From the NCBI GenBank assembly GCA_031286615.1, contig JAITUA010000013.1, positions 496,001 to 560,000 on the forward strand: 64,000 nt of DNA, given 5' to 3'. This DNA is from Chryseobacterium sp. (lineage in GTDB: Bacteria > Bacteroidota > Bacteroidia > Flavobacteriales > Weeksellaceae). Shown here piece after piece: positions 33,639 to 42,167 of the stretch; within the stretch, counting starts at the first letter, position 1, and every line of letters starts with the position of its first letter. The notes under the pieces are model-generated. The model had not been told where the DNA came from, did not search any database, and was given only the letters and a program-made list of their open reading frames with translations. Position numbers and translations under genes: made by a program.

Positions 33639-34787
33639 TTATACTTCATCAATTATTTTCTGAAGATGTTCCACAGATTTTTCCAGTACAAACGGCAGCT
33701 CTGTTGCTGAGATCTGTTTTTTGTATTCTTCAGTTATATTTTTATCGGTAAGAAACTTTTTCATTCCTTCATATATTCCTTCTTCGGAATTTGCGTTAAT
33801 ATTGCCTAATTTTCCGTTCTGCAGAAGATCTCTGATACCGGAAATATCCGTTGCTGAAATAGGTTTGTTGAGAATAAGAGCTTCGGCAATGATCGTAGGG
33901 AATCCCTCATGTCTTGATGACATAATATAAAAATCCGCCTTTTTCATATACGGATACGGATTACTGCTGAAGCCCAGCATTTTTGCAGTATCCTGAAGCC
34001 CTAAGGTATTGAGCTGATCCTGAGTTTTGTCAAAATCATAACCATCACCAATGATTAAAAGCTGATGTTTCAATCCTTCATCGATCAGTTTTTTATGAAC
34101 ATTCAACAATCGGTCATAGCCTTTCTGAGGATACACGGTTCCTACCGTTACAAAAGTAGGAAGATCATTGTTGAAAGGATAATCATTGATTTCAATATCT
34201 GCTTTTCTTAAGGTATCATTCTTATCAATTGGATTAAAAATCTTAATCACAGAAGCTTTTTCTGCCTCATTTTTGGCCAGATTATGCATTCCTTCCTGCA
34301 GTTTGTTAGAAATCACAAGAATTCTGTCGAACTTGAAAAACTGTCTGATGACTTCCGGAGTGTATTCTTTCAGATTGAAAATATCATTCTGTACCCAGAT
34401 AATCTTTTTAGAATCTTTTTGCGGGCTGGACAGTATTTCCTGATGCATTGCATGGATGGCTGCAATCTCTACATCATATTTTTTATTTTTTAAAACAAAT
34501 TTATAAAGAAGAGAAGGGAACCAAAGGAACATTTTCTGATAAAGAACCCTGTAAGCTTTCACAGGAATATCCTGCGGCCTGTTGGTCGTTATCATTTCTC
34601 CTTTTGTTAAATAATACAAAGTTACCCATGACGGAACCTCTTTAATGTATAATCCGGAATAAAGGTTGACAAGAAGGTCTACTTCATATTTATCGGAAGG
34701 CAGGTTTTTCAGAAAGTTGATTAATACTTTTTCTGCACCGCCATGACGTAATGAACCTATACGAATGAGGAGTTTTTTCTTTTTCAA
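33639..34787 (-). CDS. GT4-family glycosyltransferase
   Basis: 382 residues, starting at a TTG (34785-34787) since no ATG is in frame before the previous stop. GT-B fold features: an N-terminal GSLRHGGAEKVLINFLKNLP block, central VGTVYPQKGYDRLLNVHKKL, and the retaining GT4 EX7E motif in SSRHEGFPTIIAEALIL with SATDISGI after it. It transfers a sugar from a nucleotide donor onto the growing glycan in the cytoplasm. A neighbour with the same fold is at 37433-38587. Donor and acceptor cannot be read. Confidence 0.88.
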   Translation of the reverse strand: MKKKKLLIRIGSLRHGGAEKVLINFLKNLPSDKYEVDLLVNLYSGLYIKEVPSWVTLYYLTKGEMITTNRPQDIPVKAYRVLYQKMFLWFPSLLYKFVLKNKKYDVEIAAIHAMHQEILSSPQKDSKKIIWVQNDIFNLKEYTPEVIRQFFKFDRILVISNKLQEGMHNLAKNEAEKASVIKIFNPIDKNDTLRKADIEINDYPFNNDLPTFVTVGTVYPQKGYDRLLNVHKKLIDEGLKHQLLIIGDGYDFDKTQDQLNTLGLQDTAKMLGFSSNPYPYMKKADFYIMSSRHEGFPTIIAEALILNKPISATDISGIRDLLQNGKLGNINANSEEGIYEGMKKFLTDKNITEEYKKQISATELPFVLEKSVEHLQKIIDEV

Positions 34788-34817
34788 TTTGTTTCTTTTA
34801 CGATTTACAAGATAAAT

Positions 34818-35390
34818 TTATTTAATTTTTCTTGCTTTTTTATACTTGTGAGGAAGATTTTCTTTGATATAAGCATCTAGTTTTTTTCTGTCTTTTTCCA
34901 ATTCACGGGGATATTCCGGATTGTTTTTAAGGACAATATCACCATAATCTTCAATGGTGCAGAGAAATTGAGCCGGGTTTCCGATAAAAACAGTATTGTC
35001 AGGCATAGATTGTGACAGCACAGAGTTAGCTCCCAGAATACAGTTGTTTCCTATCTGTACATCCTGCATGATTACGGCATTGAGACCAATTGTACAGTTG
35101 TTTCCAATCTTTATTCTTCCAAGAATCCTGGCGTCTTCATATCCGGGAAGTCTTCTCAACAGAGTAGTGGTTCCACCGTGATTTACAAATCTTACGTCTC
35201 CGGCAATATTTACATTATCACCAATTTCGATAAGGTAAGGTTCGGTTCCAAAATACACTTTATCAGGCATATTGAAGTTTTTTCCTACCTTCATGCCTTT
35301 ATATTTAGCCACTTCAAGACTGCCCCTATTCATAAAAGAATGATAGAGAGCGTCTATTTTTAATAGGATTCTGAATATAAAAATCATCAC
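34818..35390 (-). CDS. Left-handed beta-helix acyltransferase
   Basis: 190 residues from a GTG at 35388-35390, with an ATG one codon later. The short helical N-terminus (FRILLKIDALYHSFMNR) precedes hexapeptide repeats (YLIEIGDNVNIAGDVRFVNH, GRIKIGNNCTIGLNAVIMQD, QIGNNCILGANSVLSQ, TVFIGNPAQFL), of the WbbJ / maltose O-acetyltransferase type. It likely O-acetylates a sugar of the surface glycan. First of a three-gene minus-strand set, divergent from the KAS III-ACP-ketoreductase genes with 50 bases between. Confidence 0.83.
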   Translation of the reverse strand: MMIFIFRILLKIDALYHSFMNRGSLEVAKYKGMKVGKNFNMPDKVYFGTEPYLIEIGDNVNIAGDVRFVNHGGTTTLLRRLPGYEDARILGRIKIGNNCTIGLNAVIMQDVQIGNNCILGANSVLSQSMPDNTVFIGNPAQFLCTIEDYGDIVLKNNPEYPRELEKDRKKLDAYIKENLPHKYKKARKIK

Positions 35391-35410
35391 AAGTGTAAAG
35401 TTGTTTTTGT

Positions 35411-35418
35411 TACTTTTG
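35411..35418 (+). promoter_or_regulatory. -7 promoter box of the KAS III-ACP-ketoreductase operon (TACTTTTG)
   Basis: TACTTTTG matches TAnnTTTG and ends 22 bases before the ATG at 35441. Confidence 0.62.
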
Positions 35419-35440
35419 CAAAGAAAGAGAATTTATTAAT

Positions 35441-36412
35441 ATGATGAAAATTTCAAAAATAGAATATTATCTGCCTCAGCAGGTGTTAACTAACGAGGAT
35501 CTTGAAAAATTGTTCCCCGAATGGAGTTCAGAACGTATCAAGGAGAAAGTAGGTATTTCCCAACGCCATATTTCTTCAGACAACGAAACGGTGCTGGATA
35601 TGGCTGTACAATCTTCCGAAAAAATTTTCGAAAACTATGATCGGGATAAAATAGATTTTATTTTGTTCTGTACCCAAAGTCCGGAGTATTTTCTGCCTAC
35701 AACGGCCTGTATTTTGCAGGACAGATTGGGGCTTAGAAAAAACATCGGAGCTATAGACTTTAATCTTGGCTGTTCAGGGTTTGTGTATGGGCTGGCTTTT
35801 GCGAAAGGATTGATTGCTGCTGGAATTGCAAAGAGTATTCTTTTGGTGACTTCAGAAACGTATACCAAACACATTCATTCTGATGATAAAGGAAACCGAA
35901 GCATATTCGGGGATGCTTCTGCCTCGGCAATTATTGAAAAATCTGAGGGTAATGACTATCAATTCTGTCTGGGAACAGACGGGAGCGGTGCAGAAAATCT
36001 TATCGTGAAGAAAGGGGCATTCAAAAAAGACTTTGAACTGAATCCCGAGCATGAATTCAGCCCTGAAAATATTTATATGAATGGTCCTGAGATTTTTAAT
36101 TTTACGATTGAAAATATCCCGGGATTGGTAAAAGAAACCCTTGAAGTAAACGGAATGGCGATGGATGATATTGACCATTTTGTTTTTCACCAGGCCAATT
36201 CTTTTATGCTGAATTATTTAAGAAAGAAAACAAAAATACCGGCTGAAAAGTTCTATATTGATATGGAAAATACCGGAAATACTGTTTCTGCAACCATTCC
36301 TATTGCCCTTAAAAATATGATGGATAAAGGAATGCTGAAGAAAGGAGATAAAGTTTTAATGGCAGGCTTTGGAGTAGGGTATTCATGGGGAGCGACCATT
36401 ATGGAAATTTAA
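35441..36412 (+). CDS. FabH-like beta-ketoacyl-ACP synthase III
   Basis: 323 residues. The catalytic triad of KAS III is visible: C111 in FNLGCSGFVYGL, the histidine of FHQANSFML and the asparagine of ENTGNTVSATIP; the C-terminal GFGVGYSWGATIM is typical. FabH condenses an acyl-CoA starter with malonyl-ACP. Its place beside its own acyl carrier protein and ketoreductase, inside a glycan locus, points to a dedicated acyl group rather than bulk fatty acid synthesis. It could also act as an acyltransferase, as some KAS III-like proteins do. It is first of a three-gene operon. Confidence 0.9.
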   Translation: MMKISKIEYYLPQQVLTNEDLEKLFPEWSSERIKEKVGISQRHISSDNETVLDMAVQSSEKIFENYDRDKIDFILFCTQSPEYFLPTTACILQDRLGLRKNIGAIDFNLGCSGFVYGLAFAKGLIAAGIAKSILLVTSETYTKHIHSDDKGNRSIFGDASASAIIEKSEGNDYQFCLGTDGSGAENLIVKKGAFKKDFELNPEHEFSPENIYMNGPEIFNFTIENIPGLVKETLEVNGMAMDDIDHFVFHQANSFMLNYLRKKTKIPAEKFYIDMENTGNTVSATIPIALKNMMDKGMLKKGDKVLMAGFGVGYSWGATIMEI

Positions 36413-36439
36413 GATAATAAACATTTAAAATTATAGAAT

Positions 36440-36673
36440 ATGAAAACATCCGTTTTTTTAGAAAAGCTACAAGAAGAATTGGAGGAAGATGAAACATTGA
36501 CCACTGAAACGAATTTAAAATCTTTGGAAAGCTATGACTCTATCAGCTTACTTTCTGTTATTGCATTTGTAGACGAAAATTTCAGCAAAAAAATTGATAC
36601 AAAGCACTTTAAAGATATCGAAACCGTTTCAGATCTGATGAACGTTATAGGAAAAGAAAATTTTGAAGATTAA
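36440..36673 (+). CDS. Acyl carrier protein (polysaccharide-locus dedicated)
   Basis: 77 residues, acidic, ACP-sized. The phosphopantetheine serine is S34 in SYDSISLLS (the usual DSL is here DSI). Helix II/III follow (IAFVDENFSKKIDTKHFKDI). It would carry the growing acyl chain as a thioester. The start is the ATG at 36440; its TAA overlaps the ATG of the next gene (TAATG). The non-standard DSI motif and location suggest a specialised ACP, not the housekeeping AcpP. Confidence 0.88.
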   Translation: MKTSVFLEKLQEELEEDETLTTETNLKSLESYDSISLLSVIAFVDENFSKKIDTKHFKDIETVSDLMNVIGKENFED

Positions 36674-37431
36674 TGGATGCTTTCTCATTAAACAATAAAA
36701 TTATTCTCATTACAGGCGCTTCTTCCGGAATAGGGAGAAGCTGTTCTGTAGAATGCAGCAAAAGCGGCGCAGATCTGATTCTCGTGGGAAGAAACCAGGA
36801 TGAACTGATGAAAACCGTTTCTCTGCTGAATCCTGAAACCAAAGTTGAGATCATTGCCGAAGATATTACCCAATCTGAAAATCTTGAAGCAATCATTGCG
36901 GATAAAGTTTCAGTTTTAGGTAAAATTTCAGGATTTATACACTGTGCCGGTATCGAGAAAACATTACCGTTAAAAAAGCACAACCCTCAGCTGTACCAGG
37001 ATATATTTGCCGTGAATGTGATTGCAGGACTTGAAATTGCTAAAATCCTTTCTCTAAAAAAGTATAAAGAAGAAACTTCCAGTTTTGTATTTATTTCTTC
37101 TGTTGCAGGAATGGTAGGAGAAGCTGGAAAAGCTGCTTATTCTGCCAGTAAAGGGGCTGTTATTTCAGGTGCCCGTTCGTTGGCAATGGAGCTTTCAAGA
37201 AGTAATATCCGTGTCAATAGTATAAGCCCAGCGATGGTAAATACCCCGATTCTGGAAAAAATGTTTGAAGATATTGGTGAAGAAGCTTCATCAGAAATCA
37301 TAAAAAAGCATCCGCTGGGAATAGGTGATCCTAAAGACGTAGCGAATGCTTGTATTTTTCTATTGTCCGATGCCTCAAGATGGGTTACAGGAACCAATCT
37401 TGTAGTGGACGGAGGATATTCTGCACAATAA
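36673..37431 (+). CDS. FabG-like short-chain dehydrogenase/ketoreductase
   Basis: 252 residues, classical SDR. The nucleotide-binding TGASSGIG is at 14-21, the active-site S143 in FISSVAGM, and Y156/K160 in YSASK. The C-terminal DASRWVTGTNLVVDGG is typical of FabG-like enzymes. It should reduce a 3-ketoacyl-ACP to the 3-hydroxyacyl form with NAD(P)H. Translational coupling to the ACP gene (TAATG) supports a joint pathway with the KAS III enzyme. No dehydratase or enoyl reductase is nearby, so the product would keep the hydroxyl group. Confidence 0.88.
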   Translation: MDAFSLNNKIILITGASSGIGRSCSVECSKSGADLILVGRNQDELMKTVSLLNPETKVEIIAEDITQSENLEAIIADKVSVLGKISGFIHCAGIEKTLPLKKHNPQLYQDIFAVNVIAGLEIAKILSLKKYKEETSSFVFISSVAGMVGEAGKAAYSASKGAVISGARSLAMELSRSNIRVNSISPAMVNTPILEKMFEDIGEEASSEIIKKHPLGIGDPKDVANACIFLLSDASRWVTGTNLVVDGGYSAQ

Positions 37432-37432
37432 C

Positions 37433-38587
37433 TTATTTTTTGTAAAGCGTTTCTATAATATTTTCTACGCTGTCAAATATTTTCTTATTGTCGAACTGAC
37501 TTTCAATATTTTTAAGATTTTCTCTGATATGGAGAACAAGGCTGGGATCGGTAAAGAATGTCTTCATTGCCGAATACATTTCATCCACCTCATAACTGAT
37601 GAGGTACCCCGTTTCCCGGTCTTTGATCATCAGCCCTACATCACCTACATTTGTTGCAATAATAGGCTTCTGAAGTATTAATGCTTCAGCAATTACCAAA
37701 GGCCATGCTTCAGATTCGGAAGGAAGAATGAAATAATCTGCTTTTTTGATATACGGATAAGGGTTCATCTGATTTCCGGCTAGAATAAATGTTTTTTCAA
37801 CATTGTTTTTTACAACCTGAGCTTTAAGGTTCTTCATTTCGTCACCATCACCAATGACAATGATGCTGTGATGAAATCCTTCGTTGATAAGTCTTGTATG
37901 GGCTTCAATAAGTTTATGGTATCCTTTTCTTGAATGAAGCCTTCCGATAGACGCAAAAACAGGTCCTTCAGGGAAGTTGTCAAGCTTTTCTTCAGCCTTA
38001 CGCTTTATTTCTTCGATAGGAATAGGATTAATAATGACACTCTCAGCGGGATAATCAAGATTAGGATAATACTGATGCATCATATCCTTTATTTTGTGAG
38101 AGCAGTACACCATATGATCAAACTGAGGAAAGCTCTTTAAAATATCCGGAACCAAAGGCTGAAATTTTGGAACATTGATTTCAGAGTGAAACCATCCTAT
38201 TTTTTTTGAATTCTTATGGGTAGAACTGAGAATAGCATCATAATCCCTGTAATCCATCCCGATCTCTATATCAAAAGTATCATTGATAAGCCTATCTGCA
38301 ATGGCTGGGTTATTTTTCAGTTTACGAAGCTTTATCCTTCTTTTGACAAGCTGAACTTTTTGTAAGAGAGCGTTGTTGGAAAAGTCTTCTTTTCCATCAG
38401 TAAGATATATTTTTCTGATATGTTTCGGAAGCTCATCACGCAATTTGCCCTGGTTGAGGGTAAGGCATACTGTCATTTCAAATTTGTCAGGATTCAGGTT
38501 GTTGAGAAGTCCCAACAGTACTTTTTCTACGCCCCCCATTTCCATGGAGCGGTGTCTGAACAAAATTTTTATTTTTTTTTCTATCAT
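37433..38587 (-). CDS. GT4-family glycosyltransferase
   Basis: 384 residues. The N-terminal GT-B block is MEMGGVEKVLLGLLNNL. The donor-binding half has ASIGRLHSRKGYHKLIEAH and the EX7E region PSESEAWPLVIAEALIL, followed by PIIATNVGDV. It is related to the transferase at 33639-34787. It converges on the ketoreductase gene with one base between stops, and its start overlaps the stop of the GT2 gene before it by one base. Sugar specificity unknown. Confidence 0.88.
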   Translation of the reverse strand: MIEKKIKILFRHRSMEMGGVEKVLLGLLNNLNPDKFEMTVCLTLNQGKLRDELPKHIRKIYLTDGKEDFSNNALLQKVQLVKRRIKLRKLKNNPAIADRLINDTFDIEIGMDYRDYDAILSSTHKNSKKIGWFHSEINVPKFQPLVPDILKSFPQFDHMVYCSHKIKDMMHQYYPNLDYPAESVIINPIPIEEIKRKAEEKLDNFPEGPVFASIGRLHSRKGYHKLIEAHTRLINEGFHHSIIVIGDGDEMKNLKAQVVKNNVEKTFILAGNQMNPYPYIKKADYFILPSESEAWPLVIAEALILQKPIIATNVGDVGLMIKDRETGYLISYEVDEMYSAMKTFFTDPSLVLHIRENLKNIESQFDNKKIFDSVENIIETLYKK

Positions 38588-39426
38588 TATCCGAAGATTG
38601 ATTGTAAGGTAATTTTTATTTTTTTCTTGATACGGAAAGGAAGCTTATGCTGATATTGCAGGAGACTAAATATTTCATCCGCACCTGTATAATGATCAGG
38701 GATTTTCTGGCCATTGATGGCTGTAAGTCCCCGGCGCTTCATGGTATTGAAAATCACCTGAGCAAAATACTCATGGGATTTCTTTTTATTGTCATTTTGG
38801 GAAATTCCGCCCTGATGGGTTCTGTACAGATAGTTGGTATCATTAATGAACTGAACGTTCCCTTTTTCATACATTTTAAGGTACAGATCCTGGTCTTCTC
38901 CGATTTTCAAATCCGGATTCATTTTTTCAGTCTGTTCATACACTGCTTTTCTGAAAGTTACAAAATGAGCAATCTGAATAGGAAAATTAAAAAAATAAGG
39001 ATCGCCATTCGGGACCTGCATTGCAGATCTGAACGGGGAAATTGGTTTCAGATTCTGATCACAGGTCATAAACCTTGAATAGGTAAGGACTGTATTTTTT
39101 TTAGTCTGAAAGATCTCCATACACTTTTGAATAGCTGTAGGGTTGATTGCATCATCAGGATCTAAAAATCCACAGATTTCCCCTTCTGCCAGTTCAATCA
39201 GTTTACTTTTCGTAACGCCTACACCGGAATTTTTTTCATTTTCAAAAAATTTAAACCTTTTATCATCTGAAATCATTTCCCGGATCATTTGCTTTTCGCT
39301 TTCCGATGAGGCATCATCCAGAATGATGGCTTCCCAGTCTGTATATGTCTGTTGAAGTATGCTTTCAAAACAGTCTTTGAAAAAGTGAGCGTTATTATAA
39401 TGGGCTATAAGAATAGAAAACTTCAT
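38587..39426 (-). CDS. GT2-family glycosyltransferase
   Basis: 279 residues. The GT-A start MKFSILIAHYNNAHFFKDCF is followed by a DDASSESEKQM motif and GFLDPDDAINPTAIQKC, the metal-binding DXD-equivalent (DPDD). The acceptor half has LKIGEDQDLYLKMYEKGN and ends near a basic helix. It transfers a sugar to the repeat unit in the cytoplasm. It is second of a three-gene minus-strand set (39986 to 37433); the closely similar gene at 45902 is a probable paralogue (same NNGHFF/AHFF start). Confidence 0.87.
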   Translation of the reverse strand: MKFSILIAHYNNAHFFKDCFESILQQTYTDWEAIILDDASSESEKQMIREMISDDKRFKFFENEKNSGVGVTKSKLIELAEGEICGFLDPDDAINPTAIQKCMEIFQTKKNTVLTYSRFMTCDQNLKPISPFRSAMQVPNGDPYFFNFPIQIAHFVTFRKAVYEQTEKMNPDLKIGEDQDLYLKMYEKGNVQFINDTNYLYRTHQGGISQNDNKKKSHEYFAQVIFNTMKRRGLTAINGQKIPDHYTGADEIFSLLQYQHKLPFRIKKKIKITLQSIFG

Positions 39427-39986
39427 TAATGTTCCTTAAAGATTAATTCCTGATGATTGATCACGGTCGTATTGGGAGGTACATCTTTGTAAATGGTACA
39501 TCCTGCCCCGATAATACAGTTATCCCCGATAGTAACTCCTTTTAAGACGGTAACATTACTTCCGAGCCAGCAATTGCTTCCGATTTTGATGGGAGCCATG
39601 GTAAACTCAGCGTGAGACAGTTTAAAATCCGGATGAGTCTGATACGCATGGTTGTGATCATACAGTTTTACATTTTCTCCGAATAATGTATTGTCACCTA
39701 TGGAAATACTGTCCAAGCAGTTGATGGAACAGAAGTTATTCATGAAAAAATTGTTTCCGATTTCTAAAGTGGCGTTCTGCTGTACAAGAACATGTACATA
39801 ATTTCTGAAACTGACCCCATTGCCAATTGTCACTTTCTTTACATTTTCATGCAGAATAAAATGATCACTGATCCCAAGCTTTATCCCTTTGAAAGAAACA
39901 TTAGGGTGTTTTTTGAGAATAGAAATCTGGCTTTTCCGTTGAAGTTTTGCTAAAATTTCATGAAGCATATCTAAATTTATTTTCAC
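39426..39986 (-). CDS. Left-handed beta-helix acyltransferase
   Basis: 186 residues from a GTG at 39984-39986; an ATG six codons later (39968) is the alternative. Hexapeptide repeats (GNGVSFRNYVHVLVQQNATL, SIGDNTLFGENVKLYDHNHA, KIGSNCWLGSNVTVLKGVTI, NTTVINHQELI) mark a WbbJ/maltose acetyltransferase-like fold. It probably O-acetylates a sugar. It is first of three genes and has its own TAnnTTTG box. Confidence 0.82.
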   Translation of the reverse strand: MKINLDMLHEILAKLQRKSQISILKKHPNVSFKGIKLGISDHFILHENVKKVTIGNGVSFRNYVHVLVQQNATLEIGNNFFMNNFCSINCLDSISIGDNTLFGENVKLYDHNHAYQTHPDFKLSHAEFTMAPIKIGSNCWLGSNVTVLKGVTIGDNCIIGAGCTIYKDVPPNTTVINHQELIFKEH

Positions 39987-39998
39987 ATTTGTAGCCTA

Positions 39999-40006
39999 CA
40001 AATATA
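39999..40006 (-). promoter_or_regulatory. -7 promoter box (TATATTTG) for the 39986 gene set
   Basis: TATATTTG on the minus strand matches TAnnTTTG, ending 12 bases before the GTG and 30 before the in-frame ATG. Confidence 0.58.
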
Positions 40007-40037
40007 ATTTGTTTTACATAATTATAATAATAAATCT

Positions 40038-40045
40038 TATTTTTG
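40038..40045 (+). promoter_or_regulatory. -7 promoter box (TATTTTTG) for the 40136 acyltransferase
   Basis: TATTTTTG matches TAnnTTTG. It leaves a leader of about 85 bases before the GTG start. Confidence 0.5.
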
Positions 40046-40135
40046 TGCCTTAAAATTAATACTTTATAGCAAATAAAAACAGTTCTCAGCGTTAAGCCTG
40101 CTGTGTTTTGATAAAGTAAAGCATTTTGCGATTCT

Positions 40136-41170
40136 GTGAAGATAAGTCAGATTACATTTACCAGGTTTGTTGCCGCTATGGCAATTGTGATTTCCCATTT
40201 CAATAAAGATCTGTTTTTATATAAGATAGATTACATTTCCAATCTTTTTTCGAGAGCGAATGTAGGAGTAAGTTATTTCTTTATTCTTTCAGGATTTATC
40301 ATGATTATTGCTTATCATAAAAAGGATAAGATTGATTATCTGGAGTTTTATAAAAACAGGTTTGCCAGAATTTATCCGCTTTATATGCTGGGACTTCTGC
40401 TGTATTTCATGACGAGATATGAAATGTTTGATTGGTATAAGCTGGTTTTATACGGATTGGGCATTCAGAGCTGGATACCGGGAGAAGCTATGATTCTTAA
40501 TTTTCCGGGATGGTCTATCTCTGTAGAGTTTTTCTTTTATCTGCTTTTTCCGTTTTTATATAATTATTTTTACGCGAAGAAAAATAAAATGATCTGGGTA
40601 TTTGCCATTGGGCTCTGGCTGATAACTCAGGTATTTTCAAATCTTTATCCAATGTATGGCACGTATGAAGGGCCACACACAAAAAGTCACGAGTTTCTTT
40701 ATTATTTCCCTTTCTGGCATCTTAATGAATTTCTGATCGGAAATCTGGCGGGAATATTTTTTGTGAGAAATTATAAGCAGAAAAATTACGATCGCCACGT
40801 GATTGCAGTTTTTTTACTGATCCTCGTGTCACTGATGTTTGTTCCGCTTTTTTACCACAACGGTTTGATGGCTTTATTATTTGTACCTGCTATTTTTCTG
40901 ATTTCGGCTAACAATGGAAAAGTGAGTAAGTTCTTTTCACTTAAACCTCTGGAATATCTCGGAGAAATAAGTTACGGAATATACATTACTCATATTCCTG
41001 TTCTTTATCTGGTCAGGGAGTTTTTAAAATGGCAGGAATATACATTCAGCATTGATATTGTATTTGTGATCTACATTATTGTTATGCTGTTTAGTTCTGC
41101 GGTTTTTTATCAGTTTATTGAAAAGCCAATGCGTGATCTTTTACGGAAGATTCATTTTGGCAAACGGTAA
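40136..41170 (+). CDS. Acyltransferase-3 family membrane protein (OafA-like)
   Basis: 344 residues, starting at a GTG. About ten hydrophobic spans run through it. FTRFVAAMAIVISHFNKDLF holds the conserved R/H of the family near the N-terminus, and YGIYITHIPVLYLVREFL near the C-terminus is typical of acyltransferase 3. These proteins transfer acetyl or other acyl groups to sugars on the periplasmic side or in the inner membrane. It is the only plus-strand gene in this stretch. Specificity is not readable; the KAS III-ACP-ketoreductase product is a conceivable donor. Confidence 0.85.
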   Translation: MKISQITFTRFVAAMAIVISHFNKDLFLYKIDYISNLFSRANVGVSYFFILSGFIMIIAYHKKDKIDYLEFYKNRFARIYPLYMLGLLLYFMTRYEMFDWYKLVLYGLGIQSWIPGEAMILNFPGWSISVEFFFYLLFPFLYNYFYAKKNKMIWVFAIGLWLITQVFSNLYPMYGTYEGPHTKSHEFLYYFPFWHLNEFLIGNLAGIFFVRNYKQKNYDRHVIAVFLLILVSLMFVPLFYHNGLMALLFVPAIFLISANNGKVSKFFSLKPLEYLGEISYGIYITHIPVLYLVREFLKWQEYTFSIDIVFVIYIIVMLFSSAVFYQFIEKPMRDLLRKIHFGKR

Positions 41171-41190
41171 AAGATTAAAAGTTTATTTTT

Positions 41191-41208
41191 AAACTAAATA
41201 TTTAGTTT
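41191..41208. terminator. Palindrome between convergent genes, probable terminator
   Basis: AAACTAAATATTTAGTTT is a perfect 18-base palindrome between the stops of the two convergent genes. Confidence 0.4.
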
Positions 41209-41218
41209 AGTTATGCTG

Positions 41219-42157
41219 TTAGAACAAATCGTTTCTAAAATTAATATTATAAAGCCCTGAACGTATACTTTTGTAATCCGTAAGAAGATACTTTGTAATC
41301 ATTCCCCATTTTTTCAAAAACGGAGCATTGGCGATTTGGAAACTTCTGTAGACTCTTTTGATATGAATCTTAACATCATCGGGAATGGTGTTTTCATTCT
41401 CTGCCCAATGATTGACCTCTTTCCACAATACAACTCTTGTGGAGGCCGGTTTAACTTCTCTGGAATCTATTTTGGTAATTCTGTTATTCTCATGAACACC
41501 TCTTACGGCTACTGCCTTATCAAGAATCCCCGGATATAAATTCAGATAGTAGGAGAGTCTGAAAAGAAATTCAGTGTCCTGATGAAGCTTTAAATGAGTT
41601 TTAAAGAAATATTCCATGTTTCTCAAAGAGCTTTTACGGATCGTCAATGCATCAATACTGAAAAGTCCGAAAGTTCCTATCATATTAAGCTGTCCCGGAA
41701 ATACATCTTTTGGGGAATGCTTTTTGTAAACTGTAGTCAGGCGGTCTCCAAAAACCTTATAATATTGTTCTTTTGCTTTCTCCGAATAATAGTGAACCCC
41801 TATTGCTCCATACACTCCATCTACATCTTTATTAGGAAACAGTTCTTTTTCTGCATCAAAACGGTTGGGTAGATAGTAATCATCTGCATCCAGGAAAGCG
41901 ATAAAATCTCCTTCTGCTTTTTCCAATCCTAAATTTCTGCTGGCACCTGCCCCGTGATTACCTTTATCAGGATGCTGAAAAAGCTTTACCCTGTCATATT
42001 TTTCAGCGAGTTCCTTACAGACCTGCAGTGCATTGTCCGGAGACTTATCTTCTACCAATACCACTTCATATACTTCTTCAAACTGAAGCGCGGAATCTAC
42101 AGCCTGTGAAACATATTTTTCTGCATTGTAAACGGGAATAATTACTGAAATTTTCAT
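41219..42157 (-). CDS. GT2-family glycosyltransferase
   Basis: 312 residues. The GT-A start MKISVIIPVYNAEKYVSQAV, VEDKSPDNALQVCKEL, and FIAFLDADDYYLPNRF (DXD region DADD) define the fold. The C-terminal half has HQDTEFLFRLSYYLNLYPGI and basic residues for membrane or acceptor contact. It starts 10 bases after the acyltransferase-3 stop in a three-gene minus-strand run (44007 to 41219). Donor sugar not identifiable. Confidence 0.88.
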   Translation of the reverse strand: MKISVIIPVYNAEKYVSQAVDSALQFEEVYEVVLVEDKSPDNALQVCKELAEKYDRVKLFQHPDKGNHGAGASRNLGLEKAEGDFIAFLDADDYYLPNRFDAEKELFPNKDVDGVYGAIGVHYYSEKAKEQYYKVFGDRLTTVYKKHSPKDVFPGQLNMIGTFGLFSIDALTIRKSSLRNMEYFFKTHLKLHQDTEFLFRLSYYLNLYPGILDKAVAVRGVHENNRITKIDSREVKPASTRVVLWKEVNHWAENENTIPDDVKIHIKRVYRSFQIANAPFLKKWGMITKYLLTDYKSIRSGLYNINFRNDLF

Positions 42158-42167
42158 TTGTATCGGA

